Assembly: GCA_014904985.1 (NCBI GenBank)
Contig: MU128973.1
Coordinates: 155,383-219,382, forward strand
Source of the DNA: Hydnum rufescens UP504
Taxonomy: Eukaryota; Basidiomycota; Agaricomycetes; Cantharellales; Hydnaceae
Reading direction: 5' to 3'
DNA: 64,000 nt
Below the pieces are notes generated by a model. The model was not told the origin of the DNA. It saw nothing but the letters and a program-made list of their open reading frames with translations, and did no database searches. This document shows positions 33,367 to 44,080 of this stretch, one piece after another. The position numbers and the translations under genes are program-made. Within the stretch, counting starts at the first letter, position 1. The number at the start of each line of letters is the position of its first letter.

Positions 33367-35097
33367 TCATCTCAGAACATCTTCAGCAATGTCCTCAGCT
33401 TGACAGGAGTGGGCCAGATTGGATATTGCCAATAAGGCATCTTCCTGATCCTTGACCCTAGTGAATAAGGCATCGGTGTTGTGACATAGATCCACATCCA
33501 TGTATGCCCACCAGGAAGGGGGAGCATGTTCCATGATAGTGCCTACTTCCAATGAATCGAAGGCAGGGTCAAAGGCTTCAGGTGGTGGGTGTAGTACACA
33601 TCTGGCTCATACTTTCTGTGTCAGCCATTCCATGGGGGTTTCCTTTTCATGCCCCCAGTTGCAATAACGCATTTTGTCATAAATAGTGACTTGCTTGTCG
33701 TACCAATGGTTACCCAGTAGTCATGTCCACATAACATGTTTCGGCGAATCCCAGTTCTGACTGGCTTGGCTCTTGGTGGCACTGGGTAGGCTTCACCACC
33801 AGATGTCAGCATGTTTGGTAAACTGCATGGTGGCCATGAAGGCAAGTTGCTCACGCATATGCTGACTGCCTGCGGCATACCAGTCCAAGTCCTCTGTCCA
33901 CATTATGAAGGAGTTGTCAGACCCATTGTATTCTGGCAAGTCACTGGGTCAGAATTCAAGCTTAAACTTTGGCTTGTAGTACACGTTTGGGTTGTAGGAC
34001 CCCTCTGGTGGCACTGGTCCACCCTCTGGGGGTCTCAAACCTGGTGGACCTCTGTCTGGCACTCCCCTCCTGGGGAATCCATTCCTAGGATTCCCTGGCT
34101 GTCATCGGTGCAGCAGAGGACCTCCCCCATGCGACCCTCTTCCACCATGGCTCAACCCATCATCATCAGGGGGCCCTCCACCCAGGGGGTTCCACCTCTG
34201 TCCATTCAAACCTCCCTGTGGAGGTGGCATTCGTCCTACAGGAGGCAACACCACAGGCCTAGGAACAGATTCCATCCTATGATCATGGGTCTCCATTCTG
34301 GGGGCCCTAGGTATTGAGAAATGGCTTGCCTGGGTGGGTTGTCATAGGGGATCCACCAAAGGACAAGGTTGTTGGGTCTCAAATTGGGGTCATGGCAGTT
34401 GGGTGCCTTTGTCACTAATGAGGGTCCCAGGCATGGGGGCCTCCTGGTTATTCCAGGCTAGCTCGTTTTCATGTACTGAGTATGCAGCCAGTGGCGAAAC
34501 TGTCCTAGAAGTGTCCTCCAGGACCCTTGTAGTGTATCCCTGGGCATTGGAGTTGGTGGTGTATGCTACTGACTTGTTTTCATCAACACTCTGAATTTGC
34601 GCGATGACCTTTAGACCTGAATGTAGTTGATGTAGGGCTAGGGCCACAAGTTGAGAGACCTTATTCTCTGAGGCAACTCCTGCTTCTAAGTGTATGGATA
34701 GTACATTTCCAGGATCAAACAGGTACGGATCCAGTACAGTTAGGAAATAGTGTTTGGCCATCTCTGCTGTGGAGTCCTGTAGAATCTCGCTGCATTGTAG
34801 CAGGGTGAGACAGAACTCTACATCGGGCTTGTAGATGGTAGGTTGGCCTGGGCGATCCACTCATATGATAGTGTTGGTGAAAGCCAAGGATTCAACATCG
34901 AGATTGTATGCCAGGTGGTACAGGGATGTATTAATTAAATGCACATCAGCAGCTGCATTAGTCCCCTGTTCACATCAGACAGAGTTGGCTATGGACACTA
35001 GTAGGGCCCTGCGATGCAATGTTTCCTGATCAACTGGTTGGGCACTCACCCGGGCCTCATTGCTCAAGGATTGGGTGCCCTCAGAGGGTGTGGACAT
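33367..35097 (-). pseudogene. Gypsy 2 Gag
   Basis: A probable ATG near 35097 (MSTPSEGTQSLSNEARV) opens a Gag read through TGA codons (for example IANSV-stop-CEQG and NTII-stop-VDRPG). It continues through the 34390-34860 frame and Gly/Pro-rich linker sequence near 34100-34300. The Gag core is diverged and I assign it mainly by position. Confidence 0.6.
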
Positions 35098-35520
35098 GGC
35101 CATCAAAGTATCTTGTCAGGGGTCCCTAGGTGTGCTGTGGGACACAGGCATGATGTACCCTCAACATAAGGAGGGAAGTTTGGGAGTCAAAGGGAACACC
35201 TTAAGGAAGGCCCTGGGTACGCCTGGCCATGAGGTTGAGGTAGTCTTCCATGCTGAGTGGCCTGGTTTCCATGCAGTACTCATGAGGCTAGAGGCTGTGG
35301 AAACAGAATTGGAAACAGACTCTGTTCTAGGCTCAGCCCCTTGGGCCCAGTCGAGACCTTGAGTTGTGCGATTTTTTGGGGGAGGACCCACCCCTCTTGA
35401 GGTGTCCACCCTGTGCAAGAGGGGGCTAGGTGTTTCTTCAACAAGGTTCTTGAGAGCCCAGTCGAGGCCAGGAAGGTTGAGTACAGAACCCTGTGGTTGG
35501 GTTCTTACACACTCCACCAA

Positions 35521-36027
35521 TGTTAGTTCAGTCGTGTCCAAACTAAGGTTATCGCAACATGTGACTTGAGGAGGATGCTCCAGATTGGGCTTACAACTAG
35601 TATCTTTGTCGGGCGACAGAGTGAGCAAGTCGGGAAGGAGAGAGTATTGTCTGGGAACAGCCAGATGGGCAGTAACAGACGTGACAGATGTATTGCCAGG
35701 TTCAGTAGGACTGAAGATGTTCATGACTAGTGTCACGCAGTATGTAGGTTGCAGTGCACAGTCCAGTGCACTGCAAATAGCAGACTGAGTGAATGGAAAA
35801 AATATGCATTCAGGTGGACCCGGATTGGCTACTAAACCGCTACACTATTAAGTAAGCAGAAGGATAGCTAAATCCGGGGCAGCACCAAACTCCCTGTGGG
35901 AGAAGCTTTCCACCAGTTGTGTAGGAAAGGAGTAAAAGGAGAAATAAAAGGAAAAGGATGGGTAAATACAGCAAGTTATGAATTGTCAGTAAAGCCATGT
36001 GCCTGCTGGGCTTACACACTGCTAACA
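35521..36027 (-). repeat. Gypsy 2 5' LTR
   Basis: 507 bp, TGTTAGTTCAG to TGCTAACA (plus reading). Directly inside it, in element sense, is TTGGTGGAGTG. Its internal TGG is consistent with priming from the CCA end of a tRNA whose acceptor strand reads CACTCCA. Confidence 0.92.
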
Positions 36028-36079
36028 AGATGTGTACTTTTTTCTCACACACCATTGTCTCAGTTGTGACAAGCACTCT

Positions 36080-37017
36080 TTTAACAACCTCTCCCTTTGT
36101 CTTTCTATGTTCAGTCACTATGAAGAGGCTCTTGAGTCAAATAAGCATGCCTTGGACATTCACCACTGGCTAGAGGTGGAAGGCACAAGAGTGGCAGCCC
36201 CTTTTTATTCATTCCTTGTACCCTCCAGTCCACTTATTTGCAACTTCCACTAAGATTGACAGAAATCCTACTCATCATCCTATCAAACTTAGAGTCTTCA
36301 CCTGGAGTCATAAGACTGTTCATGCACTTCTTCTCAAGGCAAAGCAACAATATGAGGCTGAAACCAAGTCCCATGTATCCACTTTCATTGCTGACACATA
36401 TAATAACTGGTACAACCCTCTGCTATGCCAAGATTCACATTGCAACTCACACATGGCTTTCCATTTCCCAGGTTCTAGACCTAAATGATCTGTGGACTCA
36501 GTTGTGATACCTGCAGATGTAAATGAGTTGCTCATCAATGATGCTAAAGACTTATGATCAGTGAAAGCTGGTATGGTCAATGTGGTATTCCCTGGAAATG
36601 TGGATGGCTACTTTATGGCATGCCCAGTTCCAGGAAGGTAGGGTTTTTCTGGCAGTCATTCTCCAGCAGCAGTCTGATGTCACATTCAGATCTAGACTCC
36701 CATCATCCAAGCTCTGGCTGGCAGTCTCAGGATCAACATTTATGTGGTCTCCCTGGCTAAGCATGGGTTGGACAACACAAACCTCAGCAAACTCCTGAAC
36801 AGCATTCCCTATCATTCTCATGGAAGACATCAATGCAGCATTCACACAGACCAGTGCATGCAAGGCGCCCATAGATCCCCAAGTAGTAGTTTCTCTACCT
36901 GGTGAGATGTACTCCTCTTGTTATTCTATTGATTATGCACATTCAGAGGGTACCAATATCATGTTGTTCATGCACAAAGAACCAATAGTGTCAGATATGA
37001 GAACCTGCTTGCTCTAA
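36080..37017 (+). pseudogene. BCS1-like AAA ATPase pseudogene
   Basis: Pieces in several frames reproduce a BCS1-type AAA ATPase, a mitochondrial inner-membrane translocase family that is expanded in Agaricomycetes. A BCS1_N-like strip (TWSHKTVHALLLKAKQQYE, then FIADTYNNW) is followed by VIPADVNELLINDAKD. Next comes ESWYGQCGIPWKCGWLLYGMP with a ruined Walker A (PSSRK instead of PGSGK). LAGSLRINIYVVSLAKHGL and a Walker B-like LMEDINAAFTQT follow. Frameshifts and TGA/TAG stops separate them. The gene lies just right of Gypsy 2 and left of the Tc1 insertion; Gypsy 2 probably split it. Confidence 0.75.
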
Positions 37018-37107
37018 GTGCTTCAGGATATCCTCATTAGCAGATCCAAAATCCCCAGGATATCCTGAGTTTGTACTATAGTGAAGGCCTTACCCAGGGA
37101 GATCATA

Positions 37108-38714
37108 CAGTGACCCACAAAACCGTTGCAATGTTTGCCACTTTTGACTCTCTTTGTTTATACCTCCCCAACCAGCCATTCAAAAACTTTGAAAAAATAT
37201 GTTAAAGATGTATATGCTTCTTGTCTACACATGTGCCAAATTTCATAGCAATCCATCAATATTTGACAGAGATATGCCCTTAACAAGCCACCTATATCAT
37301 TGCAACAGTTTTGTGGCACATGAAATTGTGACACAAATCATTACAGTTCAGTATTTTGTGTACCCCCCCTTTGCCTTCCACACTGCTTCCACCCTCCTAG
37401 GCATACTTTCTATCAAATTTTGACACACCCCTGCTTCAATCTTCTCCCACTCTGCCTCTACTCGCTCCCATAGCTCATGGATGCCTTTGGGGGGTTCTTC
37501 ATATCCTCCAAGCTTTGTTTTTATGTGATGCCAGAGGTGCTCAATTGGATTGAGGTCTGGGGACTGGGCAGGCCACTTCATGACATTGAAACCATGGTCT
37601 TTGAACCAGGCTTGGGCCATTTTGCTGGTGTGTTTGGGGTCATTGTCCTGCTGAAAAACCACATCGCCAGGTGATTTGTTGTAAAATTCGAGGGATCCTT
37701 GGAGTTCGTCCTCCATAATTTGGCAGTAGAGGTTGGCATCCATCTTGCCATCGATCTTGCATGCATATCCAGGCCCCTCCCATGTCATACACCCCCACAT
37801 CATCAAGGAACCACCACCAAACTTCAGAGTCCCTTCCACCAGACGATCAGAGAGGCCCTCCCCAGCCTTTTTCCACACCCATTTTCGCCCATCAGAGCCC
37901 AGGCGATTAATTTTGGTCTCATCAGACCACACAACATGCTTCCAGTCATCCACAGTCCAGTCCTTATGGCTTAGGGCAAAGTCCAGTCTCTCACGCTTGT
38001 GGCGCTGGGAGAGCAGGGGACGTTTCTTCTTCACCACAGCCTTTAAACCAGCACTCTTCAGATGGTGGCGGACTGTTTCATTGGAGAGTGACTGGTTGGT
38101 GATGGATTGGAGGGAATGGGCAACTTGGGTGGCAGTGGTAGCCTTCCCAGTGTGGATAAGACAGATGGCATGGCGGACATCAGTGGGGGAAAGCTTTGAT
38201 GGACGACCACCAGAGGACTTGGAAACATGGGGGCGGTGTTTGGACCAGACATGGGTGATAGTAGAAGTGTGGAGACCAGTAATGGAGGAGATTTTGTGGG
38301 CAGAGTGCTTGGAGTCAATGAGATGAAGGACATTGTCAAGTTGCGCATTTGATAAAGCATGCATGGTTGATTGGGGGGCATATAGCCTTGGGACTGCTGG
38401 TATTTATGCTTTTCTGACATTTATTTATTTGGCTGTGTTTGTACCTTTGGGTATAAACAATGTCACATGACAGTAATGTCATGTTTCTCTGATCTGAAAG
38501 GTCAGCCACAAAACTGTTGCAATGACATAGATGACTTGTTGAGGGCATATCTCTGTCAAATGTTGATGGATTGCCATGAAATTTGGCACATATGTAGACA
38601 AGAAGCATACATATCTTTGACATATTTTTTCAAATTTTTTGAAGGTCTGGCTGGGGAGGAATAACCAAAGAAGGTCAAAAGTGGCAAACATTGCAACAGT
38701 TTTGTGGGTCACTG
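37108..38714 (-). mobile_element. Tc1/mariner DNA transposon, apparently complete
   Basis: 1607 bp, flanked by TA on both sides (37106-37107, 38715-38716). The terminal inverted repeats begin CAGTGACCCACAAAAC and extend about 210-220 bp. The outermost phrase CCACAAAACYGTTGCAATG recurs in reverse complement at the inner edge of each repeat (about 37300 and 38500). The single gene inside is uninterrupted. Confidence 0.95.
37348..38364 (-). CDS. Tc1-like transposase (DD34E), intact
   Basis: 338 codons from ATG (38364) to stop with no break, about the usual Tc1 length. The N-terminus has two helix-turn-helix segments (LIDSKHSAHKISSITGLHTS and later SLSNETVRHHLKSAGLKA) joined through a GRPSK hook. 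The catalytic domain has D in VVWSDETKINR, D in VVFQQDNDPKHTSK and E in PDLNPIEHLW, with 34 residues between the last two. WGCMTWEGPG is also typical. The protein should cut and paste its own ends at TA. No stop or frameshift suggests recent activity or recent arrival. Confidence 0.95.
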   Translation of the reverse strand: MHALSNAQLDNVLHLIDSKHSAHKISSITGLHTSTITHVWSKHRPHVSKSSGGRPSKLSPTDVRHAICLIHTGKATTATQVAHSLQSITNQSLSNETVRHHLKSAGLKAVVKKKRPLLSQRHKRERLDFALSHKDWTVDDWKHVVWSDETKINRLGSDGRKWVWKKAGEGLSDRLVEGTLKFGGGSLMMWGCMTWEGPGYACKIDGKMDANLYCQIMEDELQGSLEFYNKSPGDVVFQQDNDPKHTSKMAQAWFKDHGFNVMKWPAQSPDLNPIEHLWHHIKTKLGGYEEPPKGIHELWERVEAEWEKIEAGVCQNLIESMPRRVEAVWKAKGGYTKY

Positions 38715-38716
38715 TA

Positions 38717-39424
38717 TGTCCCCCTGGGAAGACCCAAAATTATGATTGACTGTGTAGGTTTTCATTGCCATTTCCACCTCATCATTATCACTTCTGAATC
38801 ACCCTTATCATCTCTCCCTCACCATCCTTCTTTCTGCCTCACCATTGTCATTTCCACATCACCATCATCAGTTCTGCCTCATGATCCATTTCTTCTTGCA
38901 TATTGGCCTTGCTTATGACCCTCCCCCATGTGTAAATAGTTATTAATTTCCATGAATAGCAGTTACTCTAAGTTTACATGACTTTGACCAACATCACAGA
39001 AAAGTGTGGACTTAGAAAGAAAAAAGTAAGATGGAGATAAAGAAAGCTGAGACTGGTGGACTTGTAGTGGACATGAAGGTGGGAACTATAATGAATGATG
39101 CCAGGGTCTTGATGTTTGTTGGCAGAGCTGAGGGGGGTTTTCATGGGGCCAGTGTCTAAAAAATTCCCTGGCATGGGCCCATGGGGCCCATGGACCCTAA
39201 TATTCAGCAAGGCCTGGGGGGCCATGGGCCCATGAGTCTATTAGACACACTATTTTATCAGAAAAAGACCACCTAATTAGACATGGGAATTGGGTTGCCT
39301 AAGGTGCTCGCCTTCTTGTTTCAGATTGGATATCTTGGATACAGTTCTCCTTGTTCCTGAGACTGTAAATGCCATGATCCTTTGTTAGAGGAGTGCCTTA
39401 CATTCCCCAATTGTGCGTGTCTCT
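38717..39424. other. Intervening DNA between Tc1 and copia B
   Basis: No recognised gene. It contains imperfect TCACCATT/CATCATC repeats (38770-38890) and a short ATGGGCCCATGGGGCCCATGG palindromic stretch near 39175-39195. Confidence 0.5.
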
Positions 39425-39429
39425 TGGGC

Positions 39430-39744
39430 TGTAGAAACGGAAAGCCTGCGATGCGGGAACCGTAATCGATTGGTTGAAAGGTAAGTGTATATACATGGAG
39501 TTAAAGGAGGACCGGAATGCTTGCCTGCGACGCGGGAACCGTAATTGATTGGTTACCGAGTTGCAAGGTCTGCATGACATTATATAGACGAAGAGAAACA
39601 ATGCGTGTACACACAAAGAGAAACAATGCACGCTTTGGTGCGCATCTGGATGAGGTGCATTTTGCCATGGAAGTGGTGTGCAATGAGGAAGAGGTGGCGG
39701 CAGACGTTGTGGTAGTGGCAGTGTCAGAGCATTTTGCTGTAACA
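39430..39744 (-). repeat. Copia B 3' LTR
   Basis: 315 bp, ending at the polypurine tract at 39745. Near-identical to 44081-44395, with differences that are mainly CG in one copy and TG or CA in the other. Confidence 0.95.
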
Positions 39745-39773
39745 CGCCCCCTCACTCTGACTACTGACAGGTA

Positions 39774-42020
39774 CTAGGTGTCACGATTCAGGGGGAGGTG
39801 TGTCAGCCCCACCAAGGATCGGAAGAGGTGGACTTTGTGCTGGCCGAGGGGCTTGGTGAAGAGGTCCGCAGGATTGTCGGCAGTGGAGATGAATTTAAGG
39901 TCGATGGAACCATTGGTAACGCACTGGCAGATGTAATGGTGGCAGACGTCAATATGTTTGGTGTGGGCATGATTAACGGGATTTTTGGCAAGGAGTTGGG
40001 CACCATGATTATCGATGAATAGAGTGGTGGGGGAGGTAATGTCCTGATCCAAATCCAGCAGCAAGTGGCGGAGCCAGATAAGCTCTTTGGCGGCTTCCGT
40101 GGCAGCGATATATTCTGCTTCGGTGGAGGATTGAGCAACCATGGCTTGGCCTTTGGAGCTCCATGAGACCGGGCCACCTGACAGGGTGAACACATAGCCA
40201 GAGACGGATTTGCGAGTTGTCGGGTCCATAGCATAGTCGGAGTCAGTGTAACCAAGGAGGTTTCCACCGTCGGATCGGAAGGTAATGCCATAGTGGATAG
40301 TGCCAGCAAGGTAGTGGAGGAGGTGCTTGAGAGCGGTGACATGTTTAGTGCCCGGACAAGAGGAGAATCTAGACAGTGCAGCAACAGCATAGGCGATATC
40401 GGGGCGGGTTCCAGTCATCGTGTACATCATGGATCCAATCACTTCAAGGTATGGAAAATTGCGAGCGGCATCAACCTCAGCATCAGTTGCAGGCTCCAGT
40501 ATGATTTTTTCTGGAAGGGGGGTTGAAGTCGGTTTGCAGTCAGCCATTCCAAATCGGGTGAGTACTGTTTTCAGATACTGTGACTGTTCAACAGTGAGGG
40601 TTGAGGTTTTGAGGTTGTAGTGAACATGCATCCCAAGGATCCAGCGTACAAGTCCGAGGTCAACCATTTCGAAGCGGGACTCCAATTTGGTAACGATATG
40701 TTGCATCAGAGTCGTATTATTGTAGCCAATAAGCAGGTCATCGACATACAGGGATATGACAACATAGTCGTCATTTCGGTGTAGCAGGTAGATGCAGTGG
40801 TCGGCTTGTGTGCGGGTGAACCCCAAGGTGAGAAAGAAGGTGTCAATAGTGGCATACCATTCACATCCCCCTTGCTTCAGACCATATAAAGCTTTCTTGA
40901 GCTTCCAAACCCAGGTCTCCTTTCCTTGTTCCTCATAGCCCTTGGGCTGGCACATAAAGATATCTTCCTTGAGGATGCCATGAAGGAAGGCGCACTTGAT
41001 GTCCATGTGACGGATTTTCAGGTGGTGCTGAACGCAAAGGGCAAGGAAGACTCGGATAGCAGCAGACTTGACAACCGGAGCAAAACTTTCAATGTAGTTG
41101 ATATTTTCCCATTGTCGGTCACCACGAGCTGTCAAGTGAGCTTTGTAGCAGGTAATCTGTCCGTGTTCATCATGCTTCCGGCAGAGTACCATTTTATTCC
41201 CAATGAGGTTTGGGATGCTGATAGTGTTGGGGTTTATGAGGTCATAGACATCAGCCTTTCGGATAGAGTCGAGTTCAGCACGAATAGCAGCATCCCAGAG
41301 ATGGGATTCTGGTCCAGCAAGTGCGTCATCGGTGCGGGGTAGGTCAGGAAGTTCAGTATCAATATCCAAGGTATCATCTGCCCCCTTGATGTGGGCAGTG
41401 CTTAGAAGGCTGATGAGCTCCTGGGCGAGATTGGCCTGTAGGGAACCCTCAGGTGTGTCCTTGCGAACGGTGTGTCGTAAAATGCCATAACGACCATAGT
41501 CATCAGGCTCAAGGTGCTTCGGGGCTTTGATGGAGCAACGATCACGTAGCCTGGGTAGGGGTGCAGCAGGAGGAGGAAGGGCATCTGGAAGGTCAGGGGG
41601 AGGATCGTGTAGGGAGGGCTCACTGGCTTGGTCAGCAGGTGGTCGGTTGGCATCCTCACTGGGTGGGCCCTCAGGGGTGGTAAATTCAACGTCAGGGTGT
41701 GGGAGAGCAGTTTCAACAAACAAGGGGGAGCGGCTAGTGTATGTGTGGTGCGTAGCTGGGTCCCAGAACCAGTATCCGCTGACACCTTCTGGGTACCCCA
41801 GGAACTTTACCTTCCGAGCTCTATCACCCAATTTTTTTGCTCCGTCACCTTTGGGAATGTGGATGTAAGCATCACAATAGAAGACTCGAAGGTGCGAGAT
41901 GTCAGGTTTGCGGTTGTAGAAGGACTCGAAGGGAGTGATTCCGCCATTTGAGGATATCATGGTGCGCTGATGACAGTAAGTGGCAGTGGCCAAGGCTTTG
42001 GCCAAAGTCCTTGAGGACAA
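39774..42020 (-). CDS. Copia B integrase end, reverse transcriptase and RNase H
   Basis: 748 uninterrupted codons. It begins in the integrase C-terminal part (CHQRTMISSNGGITPFESFY, LRVFYCDAYIHIPKG), followed by a Pro-rich linker. RT follows with CYKAHLTARGDRQWENINY, MDIKCAFLHGILKEDIFM, ALYGLKQGGCEWY and catalytic YVDDLLIG. RNase H follows with YTDSDYAMDPTTRKSVSGY and QSSTEAEYIAATEAAKELIW. It ends in TKPLGQHKVHLFRSLVGL. All catalytic residues are visible. Missing is the in-frame link to the integrase core, lost by a one-base shift near 42010. Confidence 0.93.
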   Translation of the reverse strand: MSSRTLAKALATATYCHQRTMISSNGGITPFESFYNRKPDISHLRVFYCDAYIHIPKGDGAKKLGDRARKVKFLGYPEGVSGYWFWDPATHHTYTSRSPLFVETALPHPDVEFTTPEGPPSEDANRPPADQASEPSLHDPPPDLPDALPPPAAPLPRLRDRCSIKAPKHLEPDDYGRYGILRHTVRKDTPEGSLQANLAQELISLLSTAHIKGADDTLDIDTELPDLPRTDDALAGPESHLWDAAIRAELDSIRKADVYDLINPNTISIPNLIGNKMVLCRKHDEHGQITCYKAHLTARGDRQWENINYIESFAPVVKSAAIRVFLALCVQHHLKIRHMDIKCAFLHGILKEDIFMCQPKGYEEQGKETWVWKLKKALYGLKQGGCEWYATIDTFFLTLGFTRTQADHCIYLLHRNDDYVVISLYVDDLLIGYNNTTLMQHIVTKLESRFEMVDLGLVRWILGMHVHYNLKTSTLTVEQSQYLKTVLTRFGMADCKPTSTPLPEKIILEPATDAEVDAARNFPYLEVIGSMMYTMTGTRPDIAYAVAALSRFSSCPGTKHVTALKHLLHYLAGTIHYGITFRSDGGNLLGYTDSDYAMDPTTRKSVSGYVFTLSGGPVSWSSKGQAMVAQSSTEAEYIAATEAAKELIWLRHLLLDLDQDITSPTTLFIDNHGAQLLAKNPVNHAHTKHIDVCHHYICQCVTNGSIDLKFISTADNPADLFTKPLGQHKVHLFRSLVGLTHLPLNRDT

Positions 42021-42733
42021 TCCATGTCCTTGAGCATGGCCCGAACCTTATTTGTGAGTGTGCGATTCATCCACTCTGCAACACCATTTTGCTCAGGAGT
42101 ACCAGCAACAGTGTGCTCGACTTGGATTCCGTGTTCAGTGCAGTAAGTCTCCAGCTCAATATTGATGTATTTGCCTCCATTATCGGTGCATAGGATGCCA
42201 ATGTGACATCCAATCAAGTTTAGGAAGATTTTGTCCATTTTGATGAACCAAGGTGTGAAGTCGCTTTTACGTTTTAGGGAACAAGTCCAAACCATTCCAG
42301 ATTTGTCATCAACAAGTGTGGCAAAGTAAAGGTTGCCTCCAAGGGACGGGATGTCCATTTCACCGCAAATGTCTGAGTGGATGCAGCCAAGGATGTCGGG
42401 CGCATGAGTGTGACCGATGTCAAAGGGGAGGCGAGTCATTTTGGCCATAATGCAGGATTCACAGGGAGTGTTGCTGACTTTGTCAAGGGGAATTCCATCA
42501 ACTCCATCGACAAGTTTGTGGTGCAGCATATCCTGTAGGGTGCGGATACTCGGATGGCCAAGACACTTGTGAAGAAGGTCTAGGGAGGGGGTGGGGTGGG
42601 TGGTCTGCAGGGCCTGGGGTGATATGGTGGGTGGTGAGGAAGGGAGAGGCAGGGCTGGGTGAGTGGGCTGAAGGTGCAGCTGGAGTAGTGTTCCATGTTC
42701 ACAGGATTCTGCGATGATTTTTCCAGATTTCAT
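41957..42733 (-). pseudogene. Copia B GAG-pre-integrase and integrase core
   Basis: The zinc region (LLHKCLGHPSIRTLQDMLHH ... PCESCIMAKM) is followed by IHSDICGEMDIPS, LCTDNGGKYIN and TPEQNGVAEWMNRTL, giving D, D and E. The frame fails after MDCPQG and the coding continues in the 39774-42020 frame. Confidence 0.88.
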
Positions 42734-42844
42734 GCGAATAAGGCATTGGTTGCCTGTGAATATGGCCTCATGCCCTCAATGCATAAGGGTGCATATTGAC
42801 AGCAGGGCATTCATTAGTTCGGGGACATGCAGGACCCGGGCAAG

Positions 42845-43426
42845 TCACAGGGTGATGTCATGGCCACTGACAATTCCAGGCAGAGATACCGGGCCCTCCC
42901 CATAGGCAAGAATGTGTGAGCCATTGGCAAGGCGCACCTTTCGAGGGATTGGGTAAGTCTCATACGAGGTGAAGTCGGTCATGGTCGGGGCCATATGGTC
43001 AGAGCATCCAGAATCAATAACCCATGTTGATCGCAAAGGAGGTGCAAGATTGGCTTTGGCAGTAGCCACATACATTTCCACTGGTTTGGAGGGAGGACTG
43101 GCTGTGGCAGTGGCCATCATCACATCCACTTCTCCATCAATGGCATGAACAGTGACAAGGTTTGCCTGTCCCTCCTTCCCACTCGCAGAGGTTTTCTCGG
43201 GGCATTTGGCTTTTACATGGCCAGGTTTTTTGCAGGTATGGCAAGTGGCTGTCTTTAGCCATTCCTCATACTTTGCCTTCTCCTCGGGGGTTTTTGGTGG
43301 ACCACATCGGTTCCCGGTATTGACCTGCAGGGCGGCTGATGAACCTTTTGAAGATGAGTCTGCAACAGACTGCTGTATGCAGGTCTCTTCATCCATTAGT
43401 GCCCCCTTGATGTCATCCAATGTCAC
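42845..43426 (-). pseudogene. Copia B Gag end, zinc knuckle and protease
   Basis: CCHC knuckle CHTCKKPGHVKAKC and protease site WVIDSGCSDHM. It stops at TGA (42845-42847), where the same frame continues LARVLHVPELMNALLSI, the normal end of Copia protease. The codon replaced is plausibly Arg (CGA). Confidence 0.88.
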
Positions 43427-43998
43427 TGATGTGACACCTGTGAGTAGTGTGGTACGGACGACATTGTACGAGGCTGGCAGCCCATGGAGGAGGGCAAGGG
43501 CCAGGAGAGTGTCAGGAATGGGGGGGCACCAATGGGACCAGATGTGATATAGTCAGCAGCAGCAGTTTCGAGAGTGGCAGCAAAGTCAGCAATGGATGTG
43601 AAGCTGGAGAGGGAGGAGGAGAATATTTTCTGGGCAGCGTAGAACTGAGCAGAAAGGCCCTTTGGCTTGTACATGCGGCGCAATTTATTCCATGCAACAG
43701 AAGGAATTTTGTCACGAGCGATGTGGGATTTCACAGCCGGTTCACAGGTGAGGATGACATTGTACAAGACGTTGATGGTGCCCTTCTCCCAGATCTCCAT
43801 CTTCGATTCATACTGTGGATCATCGATTAGAGTGTCATCGGCACCAATGGTTTTCGCAGCAGGTGGGGTGGTGTTTTTCCCTTGGATCCAGGACCATTGT
43901 CTGGCATGACGAATGATGAGACACAGATCGGCAGCCCATGCAGCATAGTTCTCATGGCCACGAAGCTTCATGACAGATAGCTTGGCAGATTCAGTCAT
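43423..43998 (-). pseudogene. Copia B Gag N-terminal part
   Basis: ATG (43998) opens MTESAKLSVMKLRGHENYAAW and a UBN2/Gag-like core with WNKLRRMYKPKGLSAQFYAAQ. The frame is lost in the run GGGGGGG near 43525; an extra G moves it out of phase with the knuckle frame. An otherwise intact Gag. Confidence 0.88.
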
Positions 43999-44067
43999 GG
44001 CGACTGGTCAAGTAGAGTGCAAGGTGGCGACAAAGGTTATAGCTGGTGGTGCTTTTCAGTAGGGCAA

Positions 44068-44080
44068 TGGGCCCATAACC
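44068..44080 (-). promoter_or_regulatory. Copia B primer-binding site, half initiator tRNA-Met
   Basis: GGTTATGGGCCCA directly follows the 5' LTR in element sense, the same 13 nt as in copia A and C although the elements are otherwise different families. Confidence 0.85.

Larger units (their letters stand above)
26097..36027 (-). mobile_element. Ty3/Gypsy chromovirus-type retrotransposon 2
   Basis: Full-length, 9931 bp, with two 507-bp LTRs (TGTTRG...CTAACA). Flanks AGGTG (26092-26096) and AGATG (36028-36032) match at four of five bases, an aged target duplication. In element orientation it has a TTGGTGGAGTG primer site, Gag, CCHC knuckle, protease, RT, RNase H, H2C2 integrase, chromodomain and polypurine tract ACTGGGGGGCAA. 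Many frames are closed by TGA at Arg positions and by frameshifts, so it is non-autonomous. Confidence 0.92.
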
